Assembly (NCBI GenBank): GCA_019636235.1
Contig: JAHBXW010000008.1
Coordinates: 1-64,000 of the forward strand
Reading direction: 5' to 3'
Length of the DNA: 64,000 nt
DNA from: Planctomyces sp.
Lineage (GTDB): Bacteria; Planctomycetota; Planctomycetia; Planctomycetales; Planctomycetaceae
The notes under the pieces were generated by a model that was not told where the DNA came from, made no database searches, and was given only the letters and a program-made list of their open reading frames with translations. This document shows positions 52,056 through 61,177 of the stretch, in pieces. How positions within the stretch are numbered: position 1 is the stretch's first letter; each line of letters begins with the position of its first letter. The position numbers and the translations under genes were made by a program.

Positions 52056-53033
52056 ATGGCCAGCTCACTCTCCGTACTGATCCCGACTGCTGGCGACCGG
52101 CCGGACCTTTTGGCGCGGTCGCTGCGGTCGCTCTGCGAATGCGAGCGTCCGGCCGGCTACCACGAGACGGTCGTTGTCGAGAATGGCGGGCGGCACGGCA
52201 TCGAAGAGGCGATTCGCCCATTCGCCGACACGCTTCACGTGCGGCATCTGTTCGATCCCTGGGGCAACAAGAGCAACGCTCTCAACCGGGCGCTGGCCTC
52301 GATGCGCGACGGCCTGATCGTCCTGCTGGATGACGACGTCCGGCTTTCGAAAGATTGTCTGCGGGAGTATGCCCGGGCCGCCGATGGCAGTGAGTCGGGA
52401 TTTTTCTTCGGTGGTCCCACCGAAGTCGATTTCGAGGCGCCGCCGCCGCACTGGCTGGTGGGCTGCCTGCCGGCCTCGGCGCGGGGCTGGCGGCTGGGCG
52501 CCCGAGAATCGCTGGGAGACCGCTGCTTTCTGGGATTCAACTGGGCGGCCTTCCTGAGCGATCTGACCGAGGCGGGCGGCTTTGATCCGCAGCGCGGCCC
52601 CGGCGCCGCGTTCCCCGGCCAGGAAACAGAGATGCAGCAGCGGCTCCGCACTCGCGGCGTCAGGGCGCGGTACGTCCCCGGCGCCCTCGTGTGGCATTAC
52701 GTGCCCCGAGAGCGCTGCACGCCGGAGTGGGTTCTCAAGCGGCATTACCGGCGTTCGTTGAGCAACGCGGCGCTGATGCCGCCCGGCTTGCGGAAGCACT
52801 GCGTGACGCTCGTCAAAGCGTCAGGCCGACGACTGGCCGCGGGCCTGTTCCGCTGTGCGGCGCTGTTCGGGTCGGCTCCAATGGCCTTCCGCGCCGACCT
52901 GCAGCGGACGATCGCGGACGGCCTTCTGGCGGGCCTGCGAACCGCTCCGCTGAGCGCCTCCGAAACTCCGCTCGCAAACTTCGAGGGCGCGGAGGACTCG
53001 TACTGGCCAGCGCGTCCCGGAAAAGCGGCCTGA
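52056..53033 (+). CDS. GT2-family glycosyltransferase
   Basis: The protein has a GT-A fold: SVLIPTAGDRPDLLARSLRS at the start, then GNKSNALNRALASMRDGLIV with LLDDDVRLS (DDD metal motif), and QETEMQQRLRTRGVRARYVP (the E-x3-R element of GT2 enzymes), VLKRHYRRSLS. It would transfer sugars from nucleotide donors in polysaccharide synthesis. An ATG at 52014 adds a 14-residue extension that is not typical; 52056 fits the fold start. It is divergent from the GT-A gene on its left and convergent with the sulfotransferases on its right. It is probably part of the same surface-glycan locus. Confidence 0.88.
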   Translation: MASSLSVLIPTAGDRPDLLARSLRSLCECERPAGYHETVVVENGGRHGIEEAIRPFADTLHVRHLFDPWGNKSNALNRALASMRDGLIVLLDDDVRLSKDCLREYARAADGSESGFFFGGPTEVDFEAPPPHWLVGCLPASARGWRLGARESLGDRCFLGFNWAAFLSDLTEAGGFDPQRGPGAAFPGQETEMQQRLRTRGVRARYVPGALVWHYVPRERCTPEWVLKRHYRRSLSNAALMPPGLRKHCVTLVKASGRRLAAGLFRCAALFGSAPMAFRADLQRTIADGLLAGLRTAPLSASETPLANFEGAEDSYWPARPGKAA

Positions 53034-53035
53034 CG

Positions 53036-53069
53036 TCGCCTGAGCACGCGGATCGCCTGAGCACGCTGA
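53036..53069. repeat. Two tandem 17-bp direct repeats
   Basis: TCGCCTGAGCACGCGGA (53036-53052) is followed immediately by TCGCCTGAGCACGCTGA (53053-53069), 16 of 17 bases identical. The pair lies in the 68-bp gap between the convergent GT2 and sulfotransferase genes. It is most likely a slippage duplication; no function is proposed. Confidence 0.5.
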
Positions 53070-53101
53070 AAGGGGCCCGCCAACGCTGACGGGGTCGGGC
53101 C

Positions 53102-53962
53102 TCAGGCCGCCGCAGGAATTGAGCGGGCGTCCGGCAAAGCCGATTCGAACCGGCTGTAATCGTAGCCGAAGTCGTGCTGGAGATGCCGCGCGCAGGCGGC
53201 GATGAAGAACTCGCGGTCCGCCGGCGCGTACCAGTTCTCCGGATTCCTGGCGTTCAGGCGGATGATGGTTCCCGTCTTCGCGGCCCCGGGCTCTTTGGCC
53301 TTCATGCGGTCCTTCGTCGACGCTTCCGCCGCCGCCCGGAATTCGCTGCTGGCGACGTCCGGCAGTCCCAGGAACCGCCACACGCGTTCGGCCTCGCGGG
53401 CCGCATCGACCTGCATGTCTTCGTACCTCAGGACCGTCGCCAGGTCGGGGATTCTCCGCTGCATCGAGCTCCAGGAATTCAGGAAGGCGATCGCGTCCCA
53501 CAAGTCGTAATCAAACCGCTTCCCGCGCCGCCCGCCTCGCAGGTAGTCCGAGAACGGGACCTGGTAGATGTCCTTCCAGCGTTCGTAATGCGAGACGAGG
53601 ATGGCCCGCAGGTCGCGAACCAGAATCACGTACCGAGGGAACCTCAGCACGCGCCGAAATGCGACGTTGTGCACCAGCGGACTGCAGACTTTGTGCGACT
53701 GCACGATCCGTGGAATGCCGGCATGCACGCGTCGCGACTGCGGCTTGCCCACCAGTCGCGTCTCGCCGATGTGCGCCTGCTCCGGAAGCTCGTAACGGCG
53801 GGCGATGACCGTCCCCAGCAAATGCCGGATCCAGTGGTTTCCCGACTGTTTCGTGGAGGCGATGAAGCCGTCGGAGTCGCGGTATTTCAGGCACGAAAAG
53901 CCGAACAGGGACTGCGCCAATCTCAGGCGGACGCCAGCCTCAGCGAACAGGGATCGGTCCAT
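53102..53962 (-). CDS. PAPS-dependent sulfotransferase (paralog A)
   Basis: The 286-residue protein has the sulfotransferase 5'-phosphosulfate loop FIASTKQSGNHWIRHLLG (36-45 STKQSGNHWI corresponds to TxPKSGTxW) and the 3'-phosphate element YVILVRDLRAILVSHYERW with R and S. VLRYEDMQVDAAREAERVWR and ERVWRFLGLP follow in the normal order. It would transfer sulfate from PAPS to a glycan or lipid in the cytoplasm. It is a close paralog of 54032-54880, 69 nt away, and its C-terminus keeps the same GYDYSRF ending. Confidence 0.85.
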   Translation of the reverse strand: MDRSLFAEAGVRLRLAQSLFGFSCLKYRDSDGFIASTKQSGNHWIRHLLGTVIARRYELPEQAHIGETRLVGKPQSRRVHAGIPRIVQSHKVCSPLVHNVAFRRVLRFPRYVILVRDLRAILVSHYERWKDIYQVPFSDYLRGGRRGKRFDYDLWDAIAFLNSWSSMQRRIPDLATVLRYEDMQVDAAREAERVWRFLGLPDVASSEFRAAAEASTKDRMKAKEPGAAKTGTIIRLNARNPENWYAPADREFFIAACARHLQHDFGYDYSRFESALPDARSIPAAA

Positions 53963-54031
53963 GATGTCAGATCCGAAGTGGAGAACTCGGCGGGCCGACG
54001 GTCGCGAGCGGGGGAATCGCGGCGCCGCCGT

Positions 54032-54880
54032 TCAGGCGGCTTTCGACAGCGCCTGCTGGTCCGGGATGAGGCTGTAGTCGTAGCCGAAGTTGTGCTTCAA
54101 ATGTCGCCGGCAGACGTCCGCGACGAATCCAAGATCCTGCGGGCTGTACCAGGCGAGCGGATTGTCGCGGCTCATGCGGATGACTTCGGTCTGCCGCCGG
54201 GCGCCGCTTTCCTTGGGCTTCATCCGCTCTTTTGTGGATTCAGCCGCCGCGGCCCGGAACACGTCCGGCTCGACGGATGGCAGGCCGAAGAAGTTCCAGA
54301 TCCGCTCGGCCTCGCGCGCCGCATCGACCTGCATGTCCTCGTACTTCAGCACCGTCATGCGTTGCGGCATTCGCTGGCTGGCTCGCCCCCAGGCGTTCAT
54401 GAAGCGAATCGCGTCCCAGATGTCGTAGTCGAAGACATGCAGCGCGGTGTCCCCGCGCAGGTACTGCGAGAACGACACCTTGTACGTGGCCCGCCAGCGC
54501 TCGTAATGCGAAACCAGCAGCGACCGCAGGTCGCGCACCAGGATGACATACGGCGGAAACGACAGCAGCCGACGGGTGACGGCATTGTGCACCAGCGGAC
54601 TGGGAATCTTGTGAGACTGGACAATCCGGGGGATTCCGGGCGTGGTCGGCGGGGAATTCGGCTCGCCGATCAATCTGTGATCGGCGACGTGCTCCATGCC
54701 CGGCAGGCCATGCCGCATGGCGATCACAGTGCCCAGGATGTGTTTGATCCAGTGGTTGCCGGACTGTTTGGTCGAGGCGATGAACCCATCGAACTGCCGG
54801 TACCGGAGGCAGGACAGCCGCAGGATGTCCCGGGCCATCCGCAGGCGGACCCGCGTCATCGAGGGGGCGAGCGGTTGCAT
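54032..54880 (-). CDS. PAPS-dependent sulfotransferase (paralog B)
   Basis: The 282-residue protein shares long stretches with paralog A: GFIASTKQSGNHWIKHILGT, GIPRIVQSHKIPSPLVHN, YVILVRDLRSLLVSHYERWR and VLKYEDMQVDAAREAERIWN. The 5'-phosphosulfate loop and 3'-phosphate region are both intact, so it should bind PAPS. The two genes lie in tandem and probably arose by duplication; the different centre regions (AHIGETRLVG versus EHVADHRLIG) may give different acceptors. It is next to glycosyltransferases, suggesting sulfation of a surface glycan. Confidence 0.85.
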   Translation of the reverse strand: MQPLAPSMTRVRLRMARDILRLSCLRYRQFDGFIASTKQSGNHWIKHILGTVIAMRHGLPGMEHVADHRLIGEPNSPPTTPGIPRIVQSHKIPSPLVHNAVTRRLLSFPPYVILVRDLRSLLVSHYERWRATYKVSFSQYLRGDTALHVFDYDIWDAIRFMNAWGRASQRMPQRMTVLKYEDMQVDAAREAERIWNFFGLPSVEPDVFRAAAAESTKERMKPKESGARRQTEVIRMSRDNPLAWYSPQDLGFVADVCRRHLKHNFGYDYSLIPDQQALSKAA

Positions 54881-55057
54881 GCTGCGACTTTCCGCGGACC
54901 AGACGCACTCTCGCTGCCGACGACACGGGGGCAGCGAGTCGGCCGGTGTTTATCACGTCTCGCGGAAATTCGGCAACAGGAGTTGCGCCGCAGAACCGGC
55001 CCCTCGGCGCGGCTGCAGATGCGACGTTTCGCGGCCAGCCGCTTCAGGCGGACGTGC

Positions 55058-57298
55058 TCAGCCGAGGCCCTTCGAGGACCGCACGATGACCCGGTTGCCC
55101 TGCACCTGAACAATCTCCACCGGCGTTCCCGCCGGGATCATCTCCCCGTCGCTGACGACGTCCAGCAGCCGGCCGTCGATCTCCGCCTTGCCGGCCGGGC
55201 GCAGCATCGTTCGCGACTGCCCCTGCCGTCCGATCAGCGACTCGCCCCCGACCGTCGAGTCCGGCCGCAGCCGCGGCTCGTCCGGGCTCGTCAGCGAGGG
55301 CATGCCCGGAGGGCTGAGGATCATGTCCTTCAGGAATGGGATCCGCGGCAGGTACCGGCTGATGGCGACGGCGACGCCGGCCACCGCCACGATCGAGATG
55401 CCCAGCGTTCCGAGCGTCTTGGTCGCGTCGTCGAAGCTCCGCCCCTGGTCGACCAGGCTGAACGTCTGGCTGGCCATCACCAGCGAGGCCACCATCGCCA
55501 GGACGCCCGTCACCCCGAATACGCCGACCCCCGGGATCACGAAGATCTCCATCGCCAGGGCGAAGACTCCGAAGCCGAACAGCAGCAGTTCCAGGCCCCC
55601 CGCCGTGCCGCCCAGCCATTTGCTCCAGAAAAACAGGACGAAACACAACGCCGAGATCAGCCCCATGGCGCCGGTCATCGTGTGCAGTTCAATGTAGACG
55701 CACACGATCGCCAGGAAGAACAGCGCGCCGACGACCCACGGGCGATTCAGCCAGAACACCAGATCGTCCACCCAGATCCGCTTGGCGCGCACCGGGGTGA
55801 CCTCGGCCGGAACGCCCAGCCGCTGTTTCAGTTCCTCGAAATCGCTGACCGGCGGTTCGGCCAGCTTGAGTTCATTGGCCCGCTTGCCGTTGACGGTCAA
55901 AAGCAGGTTGCCCCGCGCCTCCGGGACGGGCCGGCCTTTGGACCACTCGTCTCCCGCATGATGGAATTCGTCCTCGGTCATGTACCAAACCGAACCCTTC
56001 GTCTTGTGGACGACCTCGTACACCTCCAGGTCCTTGTCGCACATCGCTTCCGCAAGCGCTGCCGGTCGCTGCTTGCGGTTGGCGAGCGTTCGCATCTCGT
56101 CCCTCAACAGACTGAGGATCTTCTCCGGCGCCCGCTCGAACACGCCCCCCTTGCCGACCTCGATCGGACCGGCGTCCCCCATCTTGGCGTTCGGCGTCAG
56201 GTAAATTTCATCGCAGCCCAGCGCAATGATGGCCGCCCCGCTGATCGCGGCGTTGGGAATGTAGGCCACCGTGCGGACGCCCCGCTTCTCCAGATCGGCG
56301 ATGGCGTTCGCCAGATCGAGGCTGTGCTGCAGATACCCGCCCGGGGACGTGATCTCGAAGATCAGCGTTTTCGCGCCGGCGTCGACGGAGCGTTCGATCT
56401 GCCGGTTCAGGAACGAGGCCAGGATCGGCTCGATCATGCCGTGGACTTCGATCAGCACGACCTGGTCGGCCGTTCCGCGAGACGTCCGGGGAGTCTCGCG
56501 CAACGTCTCCTCGGGCAGCCCGTAACCATCGGCGACTTCACGGCGGCTGGCGGCGGCGCGGGCGATCAGCATTTCATCGTGACGGGCCTGAGCGCCGGAA
56601 AACAGTCCGACGCTGCCCGGCTCCTTGATCGTCCGCGAATCGCGAATCGGCACCTGCGACTCGCGGAGGCGGCGGGCTTCATCCTCGGTGGCCAGCCTCT
56701 TTTCGACCTGCCCGGCCGCGGGCTCGAGCGTCAGCATCAACAGCGTGGACTGTGGATCCATCATCGCCGTGGCCAGCGCCTCGTTGACGCGGCCGTTGAC
56801 GCGCTTCGACACGACGCTGCGAACGATCGCCTGCTCCGAGGCGGGCAGCGCGCGGCCGCGCCCCAGGTCGCCGAGCTGGGCGTCCGGGTGCATGACAATC
56901 TCGTTGCAGGCCAGCGCGATCAGGACGTTCGGCCCGGTGACGGTCTGGGGCACCCAGGCCACCGTGGTCACTCCCTGCAGCGACTGCGACGTGAGCAGCT
57001 CGGCCATGCCGTAAACCAGGTGAAACTGGCTGACGCCGGTGGGGATCTCGAGAATCAGGAAAGCCTTGCGGTTCTGGCGCGCGGCTTCGGCCTGCAGTTC
57101 GGCGGCGCCGGCCCGAACCCATTCGCGAAGGTCCTCCGTGATGGGGGACTCGAGCGTCATGAACTTCGCGAGGGGCTGTTCGGCCGCCTGCGCCTGCCCG
57201 CGCGCCGTGGGAATGCAGGACAACACGGCCAGCGCCGCCGTCAGGGCGATGCCCGTCACGCCGCGCCAGGCCGATCGGAATTCCGCATCGCGAGTCAT
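55058..57298 (-). CDS. NfeD-type membrane protease with two ClpP-like domains
   Basis: The 746-residue protein has a signal peptide (MTRDAEFRSAWRGVTGIALT) and two ClpP/crotonase-like modules: the first (KAFLILEIPTGVS... PQTVTGPNVLIALACNEIVM) has T in place of the catalytic Ser, and the second (TLIFEITSPGGYLQHSLDLA and NAAISGAAIIALGCDEIYLT) keeps Ser in ISGA. After four membrane helices (ALFFLAIVCVYIELHT, ...ALCFVLFFWSKWL) the C-terminal NfeD OB-fold has GRQGQSRTMLRPAGKAEIDG and TPVEIVQVQGNRVIV. NfeD proteases cleave stomatin-like partners; no stomatin gene is adjacent. The ATG at 57298 is preferred over 57319. Confidence 0.88.
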   Translation of the reverse strand: MTRDAEFRSAWRGVTGIALTAALAVLSCIPTARGQAQAAEQPLAKFMTLESPITEDLREWVRAGAAELQAEAARQNRKAFLILEIPTGVSQFHLVYGMAELLTSQSLQGVTTVAWVPQTVTGPNVLIALACNEIVMHPDAQLGDLGRGRALPASEQAIVRSVVSKRVNGRVNEALATAMMDPQSTLLMLTLEPAAGQVEKRLATEDEARRLRESQVPIRDSRTIKEPGSVGLFSGAQARHDEMLIARAAASRREVADGYGLPEETLRETPRTSRGTADQVVLIEVHGMIEPILASFLNRQIERSVDAGAKTLIFEITSPGGYLQHSLDLANAIADLEKRGVRTVAYIPNAAISGAAIIALGCDEIYLTPNAKMGDAGPIEVGKGGVFERAPEKILSLLRDEMRTLANRKQRPAALAEAMCDKDLEVYEVVHKTKGSVWYMTEDEFHHAGDEWSKGRPVPEARGNLLLTVNGKRANELKLAEPPVSDFEELKQRLGVPAEVTPVRAKRIWVDDLVFWLNRPWVVGALFFLAIVCVYIELHTMTGAMGLISALCFVLFFWSKWLGGTAGGLELLLFGFGVFALAMEIFVIPGVGVFGVTGVLAMVASLVMASQTFSLVDQGRSFDDATKTLGTLGISIVAVAGVAVAISRYLPRIPFLKDMILSPPGMPSLTSPDEPRLRPDSTVGGESLIGRQGQSRTMLRPAGKAEIDGRLLDVVSDGEMIPAGTPVEIVQVQGNRVIVRSSKGLG

Positions 57299-57509
57299 GT
57301 CTGCACCGCACCTCGACAATGGGCTTCAGGCCGCCGATTATACGCACGGTTTCCGGCCGTTCTGAGTCTGGAGTGCAGAACGTCAGGAAAATCCCGGAAG
57401 GATCACAACTTCTTGCCGCAGTTGCCCACGGTTTCTACGATATAGACGTAAAGTCTTCTGCGGCGGGGCTGCGCCCGGCCGCGGGAGCGAGTTCCTGTGG
57501 AGGTTCGGC

Positions 57510-59162
57510 ATGGTCGGCTGTCCGCAATCGAAGAAGATGTTGGACCACGTGTGGTGGCGGCTGTTCGCGGCCCGCACGGCGGCGCGCTGGTTCCGGGCAT
57601 TCGTGGTCTGCGCGGCGGCCTATGGCGTGCTGCTGCTGATCAACCGGTTGACCGGCCTGCTGCCGAATGTGTTCGAGCCCTGGACGCTGGCGATTCCCCC
57701 GGCGGCGGGGTTGCTGCTGGCCCTGGTGTGGCCGGCGCGGCCGACCTCTCAGGACGCGGCGCGCAGCGTGGACCAGTCGCAGGCGACGCGCGATCTGTTT
57801 CTGACCCTGACGATGCTGGACACGACGGCGGGGGAATATCAGCCGCTTGTCTTGCGGGACGCGGAGCGCGTAGCGCCGCAGGTGCGTCCGCCGCAGGTGG
57901 TGCCGTTTCAATGGGGGCGGCGGGCCGGCGTGTCGGCGGCTCTGCTGGGCCTGTTGGCCGTGGGCACGCTGTTCCTGGGCCAGTTTGATCCCTTCGGCAA
58001 GGTCTCCGAGGCCAAAGAGCTCGCCACTCAGGAAAAGCGACTGGATGACCTCAAGAAGATCAACGAGATCCGCAAGGCCGATCTCAAGCAGCAGGACCTG
58101 GAGCAGGACGCGTCGCCGGACGTTGAGAAGGCGCTCGAAAAACTGAAGCTGGACCTGAACTCCATGCGCCGGAACCAGCCGCAGGAGAACCGGGAGAAGC
58201 TGGCCATCGACCAGAAGCTGCTGGGAGACAAATTCCGCGCGACGAACGAAGCCCTGAAGTCGCTGATGAACAAGACCGGCCTGCAGCAGCAGTTCGGCTC
58301 GCAGAACGCCTCGGAGTTCAAGAAGTGGCAGCAGGACCTGCAGCAGGGTTCGCCGGGCGAGATGTCGAAAGCTCTGGAGCAGTTGAAAGAGGACCTGGAG
58401 GCGCTGGCCCGCACCGACAACCCGGTCGACCGGACCGAAATGGAGCGCAAGATCGAGAAGCAGTTGAAGGCCCTGGCCGACTTCGCGAGCGAGCGCACGG
58501 GGTCGAAGTCGCTGTCGGCGGCGCTGGAACGCGCCAAAGAGCAGCTGGAAGCCGTCAAAGCCGGCAAAGAGCTGTCGATCGACGCCATGCAGGCGATGCA
58601 GGAATCGCTGGACGTCGCGCAGATGGAGCTGCAGCAACTGGCGCAGAGCGCGCGGGATCTGAAGGCGCTCGAGGAGGCGCTCGAGACCCTGACGATGGCC
58701 AAGCAGCTCAACCAGGGGGAACAACTCGACGGCGAGATGACCGACTCCGCGACGGCGATGGCCGACTACAAGGCGATGTATGCGGAGATGCTCGCGGAGA
58801 TGGGCCTTGGTGAAGGCGAAGGCGAAGGGGAGGGAGATGGCGAAGGCGATGGGGATGGCGACGGAACGGGCGGCGATGGCATGGGCCGCGGCGGCGACCC
58901 GGAAGAAGAAGACGACAGCGTCGAAACGGGCTTTGTCCCCGAACAGACCAAGACGCACGTCCAGCAGGGGAAGATCCTGATGTCGCTGAAACAGAAGGGT
59001 CTCAGCGAAAGCGGCGAGGCCCAGCAGGAATTCCGGAACCTGATTCAGAACGTCAGGCAGAGCTACGCCGAAGCGATCGAATCCGAGCAGATCCCGCCCG
59101 GCTATCACGAGGGCATCAAGACCTACTTCGATTCGCTGGGCCAGCAGACTCCGGCCCCGTGA
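57510..59162 (+). CDS. Coiled-coil membrane protein with Gly-Glu/Asp repeats
   Basis: The 550-residue protein has two to three N-terminal membrane helices (FVVCAAAYGVLLLINRLTG, LAIPPAAGLLLALVWPA, AALLGLLAVGTLFLGQF), then a ~300-residue charged coiled coil (ALEQLKEDLEALART, LERAKEQLEAVKAG). Near residue 432 it has an acidic repeat GEGEGEGEGDGEGDGDGDG, followed by a helical tail ending in KTYFDSLGQQTPAP. The SD GGAGG (57499-57503) lies six bases before the ATG. I do not recognise a named family with confidence; related planctomycete proteins occur near BatA/MoxR-type genes. It is divergent from nfeD and precedes cutA by 13 nt. Confidence 0.72.
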   Translation: MVGCPQSKKMLDHVWWRLFAARTAARWFRAFVVCAAAYGVLLLINRLTGLLPNVFEPWTLAIPPAAGLLLALVWPARPTSQDAARSVDQSQATRDLFLTLTMLDTTAGEYQPLVLRDAERVAPQVRPPQVVPFQWGRRAGVSAALLGLLAVGTLFLGQFDPFGKVSEAKELATQEKRLDDLKKINEIRKADLKQQDLEQDASPDVEKALEKLKLDLNSMRRNQPQENREKLAIDQKLLGDKFRATNEALKSLMNKTGLQQQFGSQNASEFKKWQQDLQQGSPGEMSKALEQLKEDLEALARTDNPVDRTEMERKIEKQLKALADFASERTGSKSLSAALERAKEQLEAVKAGKELSIDAMQAMQESLDVAQMELQQLAQSARDLKALEEALETLTMAKQLNQGEQLDGEMTDSATAMADYKAMYAEMLAEMGLGEGEGEGEGDGEGDGDGDGTGGDGMGRGGDPEEEDDSVETGFVPEQTKTHVQQGKILMSLKQKGLSESGEAQQEFRNLIQNVRQSYAEAIESEQIPPGYHEGIKTYFDSLGQQTPAP

Positions 59163-59175
59163 CGGCGCCTGTCCA

Positions 59176-59520
59176 ATGTCCGCCGCGGCGCTGATTTACT
59201 GCACCTGTCCGTCGCGCGCCGAGGCGCTGCGCATCGGCCAGGCGGTTGTGGAAGCGCGCCTCGCGGCGTGCGCGAACGTGCTGGACGGGATGACGTCCGT
59301 CTATCGCTGGCAGGGGCGGATCGAGCAGGCCTCGGAGGCCGTTCTGATCCTGAAGACGCGAAGCGAGCTGGCTTCCGCCGCGACGGAACGCGTGCGATCG
59401 CTGCACGCGTATGACGTGCCGGCGATCCTGGTGCTGCCTGTCACGGGCGGGCACGCGCCGTTTCTGAACTGGATCGCCGCGGAGACGGACTGCCCCCACG
59501 ACGACGCGGCGATGATCTGA
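59176..59520 (+). CDS. cutA: Divalent-cation tolerance protein CutA
   Basis: The 114-residue protein is a CutA1 homolog, a trimeric ferredoxin-like fold linked to copper tolerance: YCTCPSRAEALRIGQAVVEA, RLAACANVLDGMTSVYRWQG, EQASEAVLILKT and AYDVPAILVLPVTGGHAPFL with NWI. The conserved W52 region (YRWQGRIE) and the Cys in LAACANV are present. It is 13 nt after the coiled-coil gene and probably co-transcribed. Length is normal (~105-115). Confidence 0.94.
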   Translation: MSAAALIYCTCPSRAEALRIGQAVVEARLAACANVLDGMTSVYRWQGRIEQASEAVLILKTRSELASAATERVRSLHAYDVPAILVLPVTGGHAPFLNWIAAETDCPHDDAAMI

Positions 59521-59587
59521 CGCGGTCCGTCATTGGGCCGGCGGCCGCCGCCGCGGAACGCGTTCTGAGAAACAGAAGACCGCCGGA

Positions 59588-60823
59588 TCAGGCCTCGAGG
59601 ATCAGCCGCGTCGGATCCTCGACGACGTCCTTGATCCGCTTGAGGAACGAGACCGCCTCGCGGCCGTCGACCACCCGATGATCGTACGTCAGGGCCAGGT
59701 ACATCATCGGCCGGATCACGATCTGGCCGTCCACCACGATCGGGCGATCCTGCATGGCGTGCATGCCCAGCACGCCGCTCTGCGGGGGGTTGACGATCGG
59801 CGTCGACAACAGCGAACCGTACACGCCGCCGTTCGAAATCGTGAACGTGCCGCCTTCCAGCTCGTCCCGGCCCAGCTTGTTCTCCTGGGCCCGCTTGGCG
59901 AAGTCCGCGATGGCCAGCTCGATCTCCGCGAAGCTCATCCGTTCGGCGTTCCGCAGCACGGGCACGACCAGTCCCTTGCCCGCGCCGATGGCGATGCCGA
60001 TATCGCAGTAGTTGCGATAGACGAGGTCCGTGCCGTCGATTTCCGCGCCGATCTGGGGATAGACGTTGAGGGCGTCGACGACGGCCTTCACGAAGAACGA
60101 CATGAAGCCCAGCTTGATGCCGTTCCGTTTGGTGAACGCGTCCTGGTACTGCTCGCGGACGCGCTTGACGCCCGACATGTCGACTTCGTTGAAGGTCGTC
60201 AGCAGGGCGGCGTTGTGCTGAGCCTGCACGAGCCGCCGGGCGATGGTCTGGCGGATTGGCGACATTGGAACGCGGCGGATGTCGCGGGCGCCGGCCGGCG
60301 CGGGGACGGCCGTCGCGGAGGCGGCGGGAATGCGGGCGGGCGTCGCCGGCTTGGGCGGCGCGGCTTTCTGGGCGGCGGCCTTCGCGGCGTCTTCCTTGAG
60401 AACGCGTCCCCCCGGCCCCGTGCCCTGCACGTCGCCTGGCTGAAGCCCGGCTTCGGCCATGATCCGCTGTGCGGCCGGCATGACGTGCCCGTCGGATTTG
60501 CCCGCGGGCTTTGGTTCAGGGGCGGTTGCGGCGGCCTCGGGCTTCGGGCCGTCGGTCGCGGGAGCCGAGGCGGGCTTGGGCGCGGGTTCGAGCTGGGCGA
60601 TGACTTCGCCGACGGCGGCGGCCTGACCCGCGGGTTTGAGGATTTTCTTGAGGATCGCCTGCGTCGGCGATGGGACGTCGAAGGTGGCTTTCTCGGTTTC
60701 CAGCCCCACGACGTTCTGGTCGACGTCGACCCACTGCCCTTCCGGCGCGTACCACTCGCCGATGAACACCTCCGTCACCGACTCTCCGACGGAGGGAACC
60801 TTCAATTCAACGATCGATGCCAC
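59588..60823 (-). CDS. odhB: Dihydrolipoyllysine-residue succinyltransferase (2-oxoglutarate dehydrogenase E2)
   Basis: The 411-residue E2 component has a lipoyl domain ([14 protein letters not shown] with lipoylated K45), an E1/E3-binding domain ([20 protein letters not shown] then [11 protein letters not shown]), Ala/Pro-rich linkers and the catalytic acetyltransferase-like domain with [18 protein letters not shown] (H382, D386). [12 protein letters not shown] with a single lipoyl domain and the [15 protein letters not shown] start fit the succinyltransferase (SucB/OdhB) type. The enzyme feeds the TCA cycle. odhA and lpd are not nearby. It converges on cutA and is divergent from the protease gene. 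Confidence 0.92.
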   Translation of the reverse strand: MASIVELKVPSVGESVTEVFIGEWYAPEGQWVDVDQNVVGLETEKATFDVPSPTQAILKKILKPAGQAAAVGEVIAQLEPAPKPASAPATDGPKPEAAATAPEPKPAGKSDGHVMPAAQRIMAEAGLQPGDVQGTGPGGRVLKEDAAKAAAQKAAPPKPATPARIPAASATAVPAPAGARDIRRVPMSPIRQTIARRLVQAQHNAALLTTFNEVDMSGVKRVREQYQDAFTKRNGIKLGFMSFFVKAVVDALNVYPQIGAEIDGTDLVYRNYCDIGIAIGAGKGLVVPVLRNAERMSFAEIELAIADFAKRAQENKLGRDELEGGTFTISNGGVYGSLLSTPIVNPPQSGVLGMHAMQDRPIVVDGQIVIRPMMYLALTYDHRVVDGREAVSFLKRIKDVVEDPTRLILEA

Positions 60824-61177
60824 GTTTCAGCTCCGCGCTGCGCGGCGCGCTGCCGCGCGCGAACGGCGGTTCAGGGGGAACAGTTGAGGCCGAAAACTCC
60901 TGCGATCCAGGACGGTTTCGGAGTGTGTCAGGAACGGAATCCACGGTCAATGCAGGTCGCCGGCGTCTCCGATCTCCAGACGCCGCGACAGTCGCCGCCC
61001 TGATCGAAGCGACACAGCAAACAGCCCGCTGCGTCGAGACACCCCGTGGGTCAATCGTTGGACGGCCGCGCGGCGCTCACGAAACTGCGCTCTCCCACTG
61101 TACGATGTGGAAGCCGTACCCCGTGGCGACAACCGGTCGGCGCCGCGAACCTCTTGAAACGTCGAAAGGCCCTGCTC
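60824..61177. other. Divergent intergenic region without a gene
   Basis: About 350 bp between odhB (minus) and the triple trypsin-like gene (plus). The plus frame is open through part of it but low-complexity. A fragment CGTCGAAA (about 61160) resembles an ECF -10 element, but no GGAAC lies at 16-18 bp upstream. No clear promoter was found. Confidence 0.4.

Noticed and set aside
53174-57445. Very long open frame on the plus strand opposite the sulfotransferase and nfeD genes
   Set aside because: It lies fully antisense to three genes with clear domains; its translation is Arg/His/Gln-rich and shows no motif. High GC makes such shadow frames common.
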